From contig CAVVGE010000019.1 in the NCBI GenBank assembly GCA_963747735.1, positions 1 through 64,000 on the forward strand: a stretch of 64,000 nucleotides of DNA. Direction: 5' to 3'. The stretch's first letter is position 1; every line of letters starts with the position of its first letter. Positions 35,739 through 44,745 of this stretch are shown here, piece by piece. The position numbers and the translations under genes are program-made. The DNA is from AP-15 sp963747735 (GTDB lineage Bacteria; Pseudomonadota; Alphaproteobacteria; ATCC43930; CGMCC-115725). Below the pieces are notes generated by a model. The model had not been told where the DNA came from. It saw only the letters and a list, made by a program, of their open reading frames with translations, and did not search any database.

Positions 35739-37175
35739 CTATTTTACGCCGCGAACCACCGGGATGTCCAACTCGCGTATCTTCTTGCGAAGGGTATTGC
35801 GATTAAGGCCAAGAAGATGCGCCGCCTTGATCTGGTTGCCGCGTGTGGCGCCGAGAGTCAGCGTGATCAGCGGGCGTTCGATCTCGCGCAGCACCCGGTC
35901 GTACAGCCCCGACGAAGGCAGCCCGCCCTGATGCGCGGCGAAATAGCTTCTGATGTGGTGCTCGACTGCCGCCGAAAGCCCTTCTCCATTCGGCGGTTCG
36001 GGCAGCCCCGACGCGGCCGCCGAATCGCCCAGCTCGGTGTCGATAACGCCGACCCCGATTTCTTCCTGCGGATAAAGCGCGGCGAGCCGCCGCACCAGAT
36101 TTTCGAGCTCGCGCACATTGCCCGGCCAATGATGGGTTTGCAACCGCCCCATTGCCGCCGCGTCGAGCTGCTTTAGCGGCAGACCTTCGCGTGCCGCGAG
36201 AGCGGTAAAATGGCGAATCAACGCCGGGATGTCGGCGCTGCGTTCACGCAGCGGCGGCAAGCGCACCGGTGCTACGTTCAGGCGATAAAACAGATCTTCG
36301 CGAAACAACCCCTGGCGGATCCGCTGGCGCAGATCGTGATGGGTCGCCGCGATCACTCGAACATCGGCCCTGATCGGCAGCCGCCCGCCGACCGCTGTGA
36401 ACTCGCCTTCCTGCAGCACCCGCAGCAGCCGCGTTTGGGCCTCGATCGGCATGTCGCCGATCTCGTCGAGAAACAAAGTTCCACCCTGGGCCTGTTCAAA
36501 TCGTCCCATGCTGCGTGTGTTCGCACCGGTAAACGCACCTTTTTCGTGCCCGAACAGCTCGCTCTCGATCAGCTCGCGCGGGATCGCCGCCATGTTGATA
36601 GCGACAAAGGGCCCGTTGCGGCGCTTGCCGTAATTGTGCAGCGCGCGAGCGACAAGCTCCTTGCCAGTGCCGCTCTCGCCGATGATTGTCACCGTCAGAT
36701 CGGTCCCCATCAACCGGGCGATGATCCGATACACCTCCTGCATTGGCGGCGACCGTCCGATCAGCGGAAGCTCGTCGTCATCGTCTTCGGTTTCCGGCCG
36801 AGGCAAGTCGGGCGCAGCGGTCAGCGCGCGTCCGACGGCATCGACAAGCTCATGCAAATCGAAGGGTTTCGGCAGGTATTCGAAGGCCCCACGCTCGGTC
36901 GCCTTGACCGCCGTTAGCAGAGTGTTTTGCGCGCTCATGACGATAATGCGCAGCTGCGGACGGATTTTTTTGATGCGCGGGATCAGGTCGAGACCGTTTT
37001 CGTCCGGCATAATCACATCGGTGATCACCAGATCGCCGTCACCGTCGGCGATCCACCGCCAAAGGGTTGCGGCATTTCCGGTCATCCGCACATCGTGTCC
37101 GAGCCGCGTCAGCGCCTGGTTCAGCACCACCCGAATCGCGCGATCGTCGTCAGCCACTAGAATTGTCGAGCTCAT
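35739..37175 (-). CDS. ntrC: Nitrogen regulation response regulator NtrC
   Basis: 478 residues. Receiver with D53; sigma54-interaction AAA+ domain with Walker A GESGTGKE, an intact GAFTGA (GHEKGAFTGANTR) and Walker B GGTLFLDEIGD; Fis-type HTH (QIKAAHLLGLNRNTLRKKI). Activates sigma54 promoters under nitrogen limitation after phosphorylation by NtrB. Its ATG overlaps the ntrB stop (ATGA). Confidence 0.97.
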   Translation of the reverse strand: MSSTILVADDDRAIRVVLNQALTRLGHDVRMTGNAATLWRWIADGDGDLVITDVIMPDENGLDLIPRIKKIRPQLRIIVMSAQNTLLTAVKATERGAFEYLPKPFDLHELVDAVGRALTAAPDLPRPETEDDDDELPLIGRSPPMQEVYRIIARLMGTDLTVTIIGESGTGKELVARALHNYGKRRNGPFVAINMAAIPRELIESELFGHEKGAFTGANTRSMGRFEQAQGGTLFLDEIGDMPIEAQTRLLRVLQEGEFTAVGGRLPIRADVRVIAATHHDLRQRIRQGLFREDLFYRLNVAPVRLPPLRERSADIPALIRHFTALAAREGLPLKQLDAAAMGRLQTHHWPGNVRELENLVRRLAALYPQEEIGVGVIDTELGDSAAASGLPEPPNGEGLSAAVEHHIRSYFAAHQGGLPSSGLYDRVLREIERPLITLTLGATRGNQIKAAHLLGLNRNTLRKKIRELDIPVVRGVK

Positions 37176-38311
37176 CGGCCGCTACCCTGCTCTGCGACCA
37201 TCGGCAGGAACACCCGGAAGATTGTTCGCCGGGGCTGGCTGTCGAATTCGATAACACCGCCGTGGTCGTCGATCACCTTCGCCACTACTGCAAGACCGAG
37301 GCCAGTGCCGTTGTGTTTGGTCGTGACAAACGGTTCGAACAGGTGGGGACGAAGCTCCGCCGGTATTCCAGCGCCGTTGTCAGCGACCGAAACCATCAGC
37401 GGCAATTGGCGCCGCCCCTCGCCGCCCGGCCCGACGAGGCGCAACCCTTGCCGAAAAGCGGTGCTCAAGATGATCTCGCCATCTGCTGGAGGCACCGCGT
37501 CAGCGGCATTCTTGACGATGTTCAAAAACGCTTGAACCAGCAGGTCGCGGTTGCCATCGACCAGGGGCAGAGACGGGTCGTATTCCTCGACCAGCCGGAT
37601 GTGGCGGGCGAAGCCCGATTGTGCTGCCTTGCGCACCCGTTCGAGCACCTCGTGGATGTTCACCGGCTCGCGCAGGATCGGGCGATGTTCGGAGAATGCC
37701 TCCATCCGGTCGACCAAAGCGACGATGCGGTCGGTCTCGTCGCAGATCAGCCGGGTCAGCTCGCGTCCCGCCGGATCTGCATCCTGCTCCAGGAGCTGGG
37801 CGGCGCCCCGAATGCCGGAAAGCGGGTTTTTGACCTCGTGCGCCAGCATAGACGCCATCGCAGTCATCGATCGTGTCGAGCTGCGGTGCGTCAGCTGACG
37901 GTCCATCTTGTCCACCATCGAGCGCTCGTGCAGGGTCAGAACCAGCAGGTCCGATGCCTCGCCGATCAACGCGCCCTGGATTGTGACCAAGCGCCTGCCG
38001 AAGCGTGCGCCTTCGAGCGGCATGTCATATTCGGAGATGGTGTTGCCGTGGCGCCATACGGCATCGACGAGCCCCAGCAGCGGGCTGCATGGCGCCAGCA
38101 GCTCGGTCAGGGCGCTTCCGAGCAAAGCGGCTACACCCGACCCAAGGAATTGTTCGGCTGCCTGGTTTACCGATCGGATGAGCCCGTCGCGGTCGATAAC
38201 GACAATCGGGTCCGGCAGAGCCGCCAGCACCGCCGCCGGGTCGAGTGGTCCGGGCTTGGCTGGCTGCCGCTTCGGCCCGTCGGCAGGGAGGGGAAGCGGC
38301 CCTGCGGTCAT
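37172..38311 (-). CDS. ntrB: Nitrogen regulation sensor kinase NtrB
   Basis: 379 residues from the ATG at 38311, which overlaps the dusB stop (ATGA). Cytoplasmic: PAS domain (AALPDPIVVIDRDGLIRSVN), H-box (SMLAHEVKNPLSGIRGAA), HATPase motifs (VADNGAGIP, GTGLGLAVVAKVIDDHGG). Phosphorylates NtrC and is normally controlled by PII. The open frame runs 95 codons further upstream into dusB, but that part is a shadow. Confidence 0.95.
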   Translation of the reverse strand: MTAGPLPLPADGPKRQPAKPGPLDPAAVLAALPDPIVVIDRDGLIRSVNQAAEQFLGSGVAALLGSALTELLAPCSPLLGLVDAVWRHGNTISEYDMPLEGARFGRRLVTIQGALIGEASDLLVLTLHERSMVDKMDRQLTHRSSTRSMTAMASMLAHEVKNPLSGIRGAAQLLEQDADPAGRELTRLICDETDRIVALVDRMEAFSEHRPILREPVNIHEVLERVRKAAQSGFARHIRLVEEYDPSLPLVDGNRDLLVQAFLNIVKNAADAVPPADGEIILSTAFRQGLRLVGPGGEGRRQLPLMVSVADNGAGIPAELRPHLFEPFVTTKHNGTGLGLAVVAKVIDDHGGVIEFDSQPRRTIFRVFLPMVAEQGSGR

Positions 38312-39294
38312 GCCGCCCGGCGGGCCAGCAGCGGCGCGTAGAAGGCCCGAATCAGCTCTTTCACTCGGTTGATATCGACGCTCTGGTTGACCGCGGCGCG
38401 GAACTCCGCCGAACCCGGCAAGCCTTTCGAATACCAGCCGAGGTGCTTGCGCGCGATCCGCATGCCGGTCTCGGTGCCATAATGAACGAGCATGTCCGAG
38501 TAGTGTTCTTCGACGATTTCGAGCTGGCGGTCGAGCGGTGGGTCGGGCAGCCGGCGGCGATGCGCCAGCCACTCGACTACTTGGCGAACAAACCAAGGCC
38601 GGCCATAGGCGCCGCGCCCGATCATCAGCCCATCGGCGCCGGAAAGTGCAAGGGCGCGATCTGCGTCTTCAAGATTGGTGATGTCGCCATTGGCAATCAC
38701 GGGGATCGTCACCGCTTCCTTGACGGTGCGGATGAACTGCCAATCGGCCGAGCCGGCATAGAGCTGACAGCGGGTCCGCCCGTGCACGGTGATCATGCGA
38801 ATGCCGCAAGCTTGGGCAATCCGCGCCAGCCGTGGCGCGTTGCGGGTCTTGTCGTCCCAGCCGGTACGCATCTTCAAGGTGACCGGCAGATCGACGGCCC
38901 GGACGGTGGCCTCAAGAATGCGCGCGGCATGGGCCTCGTCGCGCATCAGCGCCGAGCCGGCATGGCCATTGACTACTTTTTTGACCGGGCAGCCAAAATT
39001 GATGTCGATGATTTGTGCGCCAAGATCGGCGTTGAGCTTGGCCGCCTCGGCCATGACCCGCGGCTCGCAGCCCGCCAGCTGCACCGCCATCGGCTGCTCC
39101 TCGGCGCAGCTTTTGGCCATGGTCAACGACTGCCGGGTCTCGCGAATCATCGCCTCGCTGGCGATCATCTCAGAGACGACGAGACCCGCCCCCATCCGCT
39201 TCACCAAGCGCCGGAACGGCAGATCGGTCACCCCCGACATCGGCGCCAGGAGCACCGGATCAGCGATCGTCACGGAATCCAGAAAAATGCCCAT
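38308..39294 (-). CDS. dusB: tRNA-dihydrouridine synthase B (NifR3)
   Basis: 328-residue FMN enzyme that reduces uridines in the tRNA D-loop. FMN-binding start LAPMSGVTDLPFRRL, catalytic Cys in DINFGCPVKKVVNGHAGSAL, VTLKMRTGWDD, and MITVHGRTRCQLY. In alphaproteobacteria it is the first gene of the ntr operon, as here. Divergent from ispDF across 98 bases, which must hold both promoters. Confidence 0.95.
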   Translation of the reverse strand: MGIFLDSVTIADPVLLAPMSGVTDLPFRRLVKRMGAGLVVSEMIASEAMIRETRQSLTMAKSCAEEQPMAVQLAGCEPRVMAEAAKLNADLGAQIIDINFGCPVKKVVNGHAGSALMRDEAHAARILEATVRAVDLPVTLKMRTGWDDKTRNAPRLARIAQACGIRMITVHGRTRCQLYAGSADWQFIRTVKEAVTIPVIANGDITNLEDADRALALSGADGLMIGRGAYGRPWFVRQVVEWLAHRRRLPDPPLDRQLEIVEEHYSDMLVHYGTETGMRIARKHLGWYSKGLPGSAEFRAAVNQSVDINRVKELIRAFYAPLLARRAA

Positions 39295-39392
39295 GATTTA
39301 AGCAGCAGATACATTTGCCCAAGGCTTAGGCAGACACTATTGGTTTTCTTTTCGCGGCGCAACATCGACAGGTTTAAGGATAAGCTCTGTGG

Positions 39393-40547
39393 ATGGCATC
39401 CGTCTGCGCGCTCGTCGTCGCGGCCGGCCGCGGGAGTCGGTTCGGTGGCGATCTGCCAAAACAATATTTGCCGCTCGGCGGGCAAATGGTGCTGCGCCAT
39501 GCGGTGGCGGCAATGGCCGGGCATGCGCGAATCGAGAATGTGCTGGTGGCGATCAGGCCCGAGGATCGGGACCTGTTCGAGCGTGCCGTGGCCGGCCTGC
39601 GAGTGCTCCCCCCGGTGGCAGGCGGGGCGACGCGACAGGATTCGGTGCGTCTCGGCCTCGAAGCGCTGTCGGCCCATCATCCGAGCCATGTGCTGATCCA
39701 CGACGGAGCGCGACCCTTCCCCGATGCCGCGCTGATCGACCGGCTCATCGATGCGCTCGATCACGGGCCGGCGGCGATCCCTTGTTTGCCGCTGCGCGAC
39801 ACGATCAAGCGCGCCCAAGATGGCGCGATCCGTGCGACGCTCGACCGAGCCGGCTTGTACCGGGCGCAAACTCCGCAGGGATTTCATTTCGATGCGATCC
39901 TTGCGGCCCACCGTGCCATGGCGGGCCAGTGGCTGACCGATGATTCGGCGGTCGCCGAAGCGGCGGGGATGACGCCGTTGCTGGTCGAAGGCAGCGAGGC
40001 CAATCTGAAAGTGACGACAATCGAGGATCTGGCCGCCGCCGAGCGGCTTATCGCTGTCCGACGGAGCGATGTCAGGGTCGGCCAAGGATTTGACGCACAC
40101 GCCTTTGGACCGGGCGACCATGTCGTGATCTGCGGCGTCGAGATCCCGCATGCGGCGGGTCTCGTCGGGCACTCCGACGCCGATATCGGGCTCCACGCAG
40201 CGACCGATGCGGTGCTCGGCGCGATCGGGGCCGGCGATATCGGCATGCATTTTCCGCCTGGAGACCCCCAATGGCGCGGCGCATCTTCCGATAGGTTTCT
40301 GCGGCACGCCGCCGATCTCGTAGCGGCGCGTGGCGGCTCCGTAGCGGCGATTGATGTCACGATCATTTGCGAGCGGCCGAAAATCGGCCCGTTCCGTGCT
40401 GCGATGGTGGAGCGTGTGGCGGCGATCCTCGGCATCGCCTCGGACCGGGTCAGCGTGAAGGCGACGACGACCGATCGTCTCGGCTTTACCGGCCGCGGCG
40501 AAGGCATCGCCGCGCAAGCCGTCGTCACCCTGCGCCTGCCCTTGTGA
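39393..40547 (+). CDS. ispDF: Bifunctional IspD/IspF enzyme of the MEP isoprenoid pathway
   Basis: 384 residues. Residues 1-220 are IspD (CTP:MEP cytidylyltransferase): ALVVAAGRGSRFGGDLPKQY, DGARPFPDAA, AQTPQGFHFDAI. Residues about 225-384 are IspF (cyclodiphosphate synthase): RVGQGFDAHAF (metal Asp and His), GLVGHSDADIGLHAATDA, and DVTIICERPKI. The fusion is typical of alphaproteobacteria. Followed directly by pgpA and cinA. Confidence 0.97.
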   Translation: MASVCALVVAAGRGSRFGGDLPKQYLPLGGQMVLRHAVAAMAGHARIENVLVAIRPEDRDLFERAVAGLRVLPPVAGGATRQDSVRLGLEALSAHHPSHVLIHDGARPFPDAALIDRLIDALDHGPAAIPCLPLRDTIKRAQDGAIRATLDRAGLYRAQTPQGFHFDAILAAHRAMAGQWLTDDSAVAEAAGMTPLLVEGSEANLKVTTIEDLAAAERLIAVRRSDVRVGQGFDAHAFGPGDHVVICGVEIPHAAGLVGHSDADIGLHAATDAVLGAIGAGDIGMHFPPGDPQWRGASSDRFLRHAADLVAARGGSVAAIDVTIICERPKIGPFRAAMVERVAAILGIASDRVSVKATTTDRLGFTGRGEGIAAQAVVTLRLPL

Positions 40548-40629
40548 GGCATTCCGCACGGCTCGCAATCTCGGCCTGCCGCTTTGGCACCCCGCACCGC
40601 TGCTCGCCTCGTGGTTTGGCGTCGGGCTG

Positions 40630-41055
40630 TTGCCGGTGGCGCCTGGAAGCTGGGCGTCGCTTGCTGCTCTACCGCTCGCCTGGGCGATTCGTGGCTTATG
40701 GGGCGAAATCGGCCTCGGGATCGCCACCACGCTGATTTTCGCCGCCGGATGGTGGGCTGCGGCGGTAGTTGCCGCGGCCAGCGACGTCAAGGACCCCCGT
40801 GCCGTCGTCATCGACGAGGTCGCTGGGCAAGGCCTCGCCCTATTGGCCGCACCTCCAAATCTTGTGGCCTGGGCGTTGGCGTTCCTGCTGTTCCGGCTGT
40901 TCGATATCTGGAAGCCGTGGCCGGTGCGCTGGGCCGACCGGGTAGTCGCAGGCGGGCTCGGCATCATGCTCGACGATCTCTTGGCAGGGAGCTACGCTGT
41001 GCTTTCCCTGCTCGGATTGTCGGCAATCGCTGGGGTTGTTGGTGTTCGAACCTGA
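40630..41055 (+). CDS. pgpA: Phosphatidylglycerophosphatase A (start unresolved)
   Basis: Membrane phosphatase making phosphatidylglycerol. Conserved: LLPVAPGSWASLAAL, DPRAVVIDEVAGQGLAL (catalytic Asp/Glu), LFRLFDIWKPWPVRWAD. The first canonical in-frame start is TTG 40630, but the family's LASWFGVG segment lies upstream in the same frame (about 40600-40629), and coding-like sequence (NLGLPLWHPAPL) reaches back to about 40567 with no ATG, GTG or TTG. A GTG at 40544, overlapping the ispDF stop, is in a different frame. So either a rare start (CTG 40576) is used or a base has been lost near 40558. Confidence 0.85.
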   Translation: MPVAPGSWASLAALPLAWAIRGLWGEIGLGIATTLIFAAGWWAAAVVAAASDVKDPRAVVIDEVAGQGLALLAAPPNLVAWALAFLLFRLFDIWKPWPVRWADRVVAGGLGIMLDDLLAGSYAVLSLLGLSAIAGVVGVRT

Positions 41056-41536
41056 AACCTTGCGCCTGGCGCAATCGGTGCTCGACCTTTGCCGTGCCCG
41101 TACTTGGCACGTAGCGACTGCCGAATCCTGCACCGGCGGCCTCGTCGCTGCTGCGCTTACCGCGATCGCCGGCTCGTCGGATGTGGTCGAACGCGGTTTT
41201 GTCACCTATTCCAACGAGGCAAAGGCAGAAATGCTGGGCGTTCCGCAAGCGACGATCGCCGTGCATGGAGCAGTTAGCCCCGAGACCGCAGCGGCGATGG
41301 CCCAAGGAGCGATCGCCCGCGCCCCGGTCGATCTCGCTGTGTCAATCACCGGCGTTGCCGGACCCGGCGGTGGCAGGCCCGATAGGCCGGTCGGGCTGGT
41401 CGTTTTCGGTTTGGCTCGGCGCGGCGGCAGCTGCCACACCGAGCACCACACCTTTTCCGGTGACCGCGACGCGGTGCGGGGGGCGGCGTTGAAGATCGCG
41501 CTCGGCCTGCTCGCCGGTGCGGCGAAATCCGAATGA
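41042..41536 (+). CDS. CinA C-terminal domain protein (nicotinamide-nucleotide amidohydrolase)
   Basis: 164 residues from the GTG at 41042, which overlaps the pgpA stop. PncC/CinA-C fold: VATAESCTGGLVAAALT, RGFVTYSNEAKAEMLGV, and SITGVAGPGGGRPDRPVG. Hydrolyses NMN to nicotinate mononucleotide in characterised members. The MocF/N-terminal CinA domain is absent, so this is the short stand-alone form, common after pgpA in this class. Confidence 0.9.
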   Translation: MFEPETLRLAQSVLDLCRARTWHVATAESCTGGLVAAALTAIAGSSDVVERGFVTYSNEAKAEMLGVPQATIAVHGAVSPETAAAMAQGAIARAPVDLAVSITGVAGPGGGRPDRPVGLVVFGLARRGGSCHTEHHTFSGDRDAVRGAALKIALGLLAGAAKSE

Positions 41537-41560
41537 TCATCTGACTTGGGAAACCTCTTG

Positions 41561-42436
41561 ATGAGCAGCTTCAATATCGCGGTGGTCCAGCCGCATTCGA
41601 GCCCGCCACCCGACGACCGCAAGAACGTCGAAGACGCCGTGCGCTGGATCGGCCGCGCCGCCGGCCAGGGTGCCGATTTCGTGTGCTTTCCCGAAAGCTA
41701 TCCGGGGCCGTGGCGCATGCCGGCGGCTTATGATCCTTCCGGCCGCATTGCCGAAGCCGCGCAACAACATGGCGTGCATGTCGTGTTCGGCACGATGGAG
41801 CCGATAGATACCGCCAAAAGGACCGCCTACAACCTGACCTGCATGGCCTACCCCGACGGCCGCGCGCCGGTGCGCTATCGCCGCACGCATCCGAACGGCC
41901 CGTGGATCTATGCAAGCCGCACCGGCGGCAGCGGGGTATGGGAATTCGAATGGGTGCCAGGCAACGACTTTCCGGTGTTCGACACCGTGCATGGCAAGGT
42001 CGGGCTCGGCATGTGCAGCGAGGTCTATATGCCCGAGGTGTCGCGCGCCCTGGCGCTGCGCGGCGCCGAGATCATCTTTCTGCCGGCCGGACTCAGCGGC
42101 ACCGGCAATCTGTGGGAGACTTGGCGCACGCTTTTGCGGGCGCGGGCGATCGAGAACTTGGCGCTCGTCGTCTCGACCCGAAATATTTTCGACCCGGCAA
42201 CCGAGCGCGGATTGGCGATCATCGCCGGGCCCGAGCGCACCCATTACGAGAGCACCAATGTCGGCATGTCGGTCGTCGCGGTCAGCCTCGACCGGGTGCG
42301 CGAGCTGCGCGCCGGCTGGGACGGCAACGACAAGACCCCGTCCTGCGGCACCAAGCAGGGACTGTTGTCGCAATGGCAGCGGCCCGAGCTTTACGACAGC
42401 ATCTTGCCGCGGCCGCTGCCGGCGGCCGCCGAATAG
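41561..42436 (+). CDS. Carbon-nitrogen hydrolase (nitrilase superfamily)
   Basis: 291 residues. Catalytic Glu45 (FPESYPG) and Cys152 (GLGMCSEVYMPE) are in place. The expected lysine of the Glu-Lys-Cys triad is Arg108 in YRRTHPNGPW, where relatives read YRK. The rest is complete (RGAEIIFLPAG-type segment, LLRARAIENLALVVSTRN). Usual substrates are nitriles, amides or carbamoyl amines; the Arg makes activity uncertain. Start ATG 41561; ORF opens slightly earlier at 41546. Same strand as the MOSC gene 18 bases downstream. Confidence 0.85.
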   Translation: MSSFNIAVVQPHSSPPPDDRKNVEDAVRWIGRAAGQGADFVCFPESYPGPWRMPAAYDPSGRIAEAAQQHGVHVVFGTMEPIDTAKRTAYNLTCMAYPDGRAPVRYRRTHPNGPWIYASRTGGSGVWEFEWVPGNDFPVFDTVHGKVGLGMCSEVYMPEVSRALALRGAEIIFLPAGLSGTGNLWETWRTLLRARAIENLALVVSTRNIFDPATERGLAIIAGPERTHYESTNVGMSVVAVSLDRVRELRAGWDGNDKTPSCGTKQGLLSQWQRPELYDSILPRPLPAAAE

Positions 42437-42454
42437 CACGAGAAGGGCAGATCG

Positions 42455-42997
42455 ATGGGAGGAGTCGTCGCCGCAGTCAGCCGCAGCCCGGCGCACACGC
42501 TCTCGAAACCGAACCAGGACCGGATCCGGCTCGTCGAGGGCCTCGGGGTCGAGGGCGACGCGCACCAGGGCGAGACGGTCAAGCACCGCTCGCGCGTCGC
42601 GCGCGACCCGACCCAGCCGAATTTGCGTCAGGTGCATTTGATCCACGCCGAGCTGCACGACGAGCTGCGGTGCGCGGGCTTTGCCGTGGCACCGGGACAG
42701 ATGGGCGAGAACGTCACGACGCGTGGCGTCGATCTGCTCGGCCTCGCGGTCGGGACCCGGCTTCATCTCGGCGCTACGGCGGTGGTCGAGGTCACCGGGC
42801 TGCGCAATCCCTGCGCCCAGCTCGACAAGATCGAAAAGGGGCTGATGGCCGCCACGATAGAGCGCGACGCCGACGGCAATCTCGTGCGCAAGGCCGGGAT
42901 CATGGGCGTCGTCCTGGCCGAAGGCGAGGTGCGGCCCGGCGACCCGATCCGGGTCGAGCCCCCTTCCCCGCCCTATCTGCCGCTTGCGGTGGTTTAG
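42455..42997 (+). CDS. MOSC domain-containing protein
   Basis: 180-residue MOSC (molybdenum cofactor sulfurase C-terminal) domain protein, YiiM-like. Visible: GVEGDAHQGETVKH, GQMGENVTTRGVDLLGL and the conserved Cys in VTGLRNPCAQLD. MOSC proteins carry or transfer sulfur or bind Moco and reduce N-hydroxylated compounds. Near the nitrilase gene, in the same direction. Function by family only. Confidence 0.88.
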   Translation: MGGVVAAVSRSPAHTLSKPNQDRIRLVEGLGVEGDAHQGETVKHRSRVARDPTQPNLRQVHLIHAELHDELRCAGFAVAPGQMGENVTTRGVDLLGLAVGTRLHLGATAVVEVTGLRNPCAQLDKIEKGLMAATIERDADGNLVRKAGIMGVVLAEGEVRPGDPIRVEPPSPPYLPLAVV

Positions 42998-43018
42998 CCG
43001 AGACAAAGTCTTCCCGCT

Positions 43019-44326
43019 GTGGCCCAGCCGGAGCCGGCGCTGCGCGGCGCCGTCGCGCCGCCGCATCGGCGACGTCCCGGTGCGATGTCGCGATCGGCGA
43101 TCCTGGCGCCGTTCGAGCTGCGCAGCTTTCGCTTCCAGTTTCCGGCCGATTTGCTGACCTCGTGGGGCAGCGAAATGGAGAATTTGGTGCTCGGCTGGTA
43201 TGTGCTGGTGACAACCGGCTCGGTCCTGCTGCTGACCCTGTTCTGGGCGCTGCAATATCTCGGGACCCTCTTGGCGCCGGTTTTCGGCATGGCCGGCGAC
43301 CGCTTCGGCCACCGCCGCATCATCTGCGCGATGCGCATAACCTGCACCAGCCTGGCGCTGGCGATGACCGGGCTCGCCCTCAGCGGCGTGCTGCGCCCGG
43401 TCCATGTTTTCGTGATCGCCACCGCTTCGGGGCTGGTGCGCACCTCCGACCAGGCGATGCGCGGCGCGCTGATTGGTGCGACGATGCCGGCCGACCGGCT
43501 GATGGCGACGATGGGGTTGTCGCGCTCGACCGGGGATTCGGCCCGGATCGCCGGCTCGCTGGTTGGCGCGGGCCTCTTCGCCGCCTACGGCATGGGCGCG
43601 GCCTATGTGGTTATCGCCGGCTTCTATGTGATGGGATTGCTGCTGACTTTCGGCGTGGCCGCGGCCCGTCCCGCACCGGTCTCCGCCGGGGGGCCGCGCC
43701 TCTCGCTGCTGCGCGATCTGAAAGAGGGGCTCGCCTGCGTCTGGGACACGCCACCGTCGCTCGCGGCGATGTGGCTCGCTTTTCTCGTCAACCTGACCGC
43801 GTTTCCGCTGACGAGCGGGCTCCTGCCCTATATCGCGCGCGATATTTACCACATCGGCGAGACCGGCCTCGGCACCCTCGTCGCCAGCTTTGCGCTGGGG
43901 TCGCTGATCGGCTCGATCGCAATCAGCCTCGCCGGGCGCATGATCCGGCCGGCGCGGATGATGCTTGTTTTTGCGCTTGCCTGGTACGCCGGCCTCTTGT
44001 TCTTCGCGCTGATGCCCGGCCCGGGCGCCGGCCGCGTCATGCTGGTCCTCGCCGGCCTCGCCCAGAGCCTCTCGATGGTGCCGATGTCGGTCATGCTGCT
44101 GCACGGCACAGCTCCCCGGTTTCGCGGCCGGGTCATGGGCGTGCGCATGCTGGCGATCTACGGCGTGCCGATCGGCTTGCTGGCGGCCGGCGTACTGATC
44201 GGCCGCATCGGCTTCGCCTCGACCGCGATCCTTTACTGCCTCGTCGGCGCGGTCTTGACCCTCGCCATCGCGCTCTACTGGCGAGCGGCCCTCTGGCCGC
44301 GCTCGGCACCCGCAAACGCACGCTGA
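43019..44326 (+). CDS. MFS transporter
   Basis: 435 residues with about eleven or twelve hydrophobic helices; family motif A-like GDRFGHRRIICAMR lies between helices 2 and 3. Two candidate starts: GTG 43019, or ATG 43085, which drops a Pro/Arg-rich leader and seems more natural for a transporter. Substrate unknown; several relatives are enterobactin-exporter-like (EntS). Ends the small nitrilase-MOSC-MFS run. Confidence 0.85.
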   Translation: MAQPEPALRGAVAPPHRRRPGAMSRSAILAPFELRSFRFQFPADLLTSWGSEMENLVLGWYVLVTTGSVLLLTLFWALQYLGTLLAPVFGMAGDRFGHRRIICAMRITCTSLALAMTGLALSGVLRPVHVFVIATASGLVRTSDQAMRGALIGATMPADRLMATMGLSRSTGDSARIAGSLVGAGLFAAYGMGAAYVVIAGFYVMGLLLTFGVAAARPAPVSAGGPRLSLLRDLKEGLACVWDTPPSLAAMWLAFLVNLTAFPLTSGLLPYIARDIYHIGETGLGTLVASFALGSLIGSIAISLAGRMIRPARMMLVFALAWYAGLLFFALMPGPGAGRVMLVLAGLAQSLSMVPMSVMLLHGTAPRFRGRVMGVRMLAIYGVPIGLLAAGVLIGRIGFASTAILYCLVGAVLTLAIALYWRAALWPRSAPANAR

Positions 44327-44745
44327 CAAGACCCTGGTGTCCGGCCCAACACGCACGCATTCGAGGAGCCCGCTCCGCATCACCGATGTGATCAGCGATT
44401 CGGGTCCGCCAACCAGCGTGAAAGTCAAATCATAATCGGTGCAAACCAGCCAGGCTATGGTCCTGCGGGAACCAGTGCGTCGGCATCAACCGCGCCTCTT
44501 CCACCTTGTCTGAAGCGGGAACGGCCTCGGGGCGCTTTCAATCCCGATCCAGCCCGCAGAAAAAGCGGCGGGACGGGACCAGCTGTTTCTTCAGCCGCTG
44601 GTGCTGTTGTCCCGCGAAGCAGCGTCGGGCATGATCCGCCGCGAACCGGTCTGCCAAGCCAGAAGGAATCGACTGCCAAAGGAAACGCCGCGAACCTTCG
44701 TGCATAACGCACAAATCCCCGCAAAAGCGCTGTTCGGAGGGATCG
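44327..44745. other. Intergenic leader of the phosphoketolase gene
   Basis: About 420 bases with no gene I can support; open frames on both strands here lack domains. It contains a stem-loop at 44568-44615 and, just before the ATG, a clear ribosome site (GGAGGGATCG). Confidence 0.6.
44568..44615. promoter_or_regulatory. Interrupted stem-loop upstream of phosphoketolase
   Basis: Arms GCGGGAC (44568-44574) and ACCAGC (44578-44583) pair with GCTGGT (44597-44602) and GTCCCGC (44609-44615), leaving a small internal loop. Could be an operator, leader structure or remnant repeat. Function not shown. Confidence 0.4.

Noticed and set aside
33351..36176. Plus-strand open frame of 941 codons
   Set aside because: Antisense to ntrY and parts of ntrX and ntrC, which carry full motif sets.
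39295..39392. Promoter pair between dusB and ispDF
   Set aside because: The region must contain promoters, but I could not place -35 and -10 boxes with confidence.
41537..44428. Very long minus-strand open frame of 963 codons
   Set aside because: It covers nitrilase, MOSC and MFS genes on the opposite strand, each with clear motifs. The frame is rich in Arg, Gly, Asp and His without any domain.
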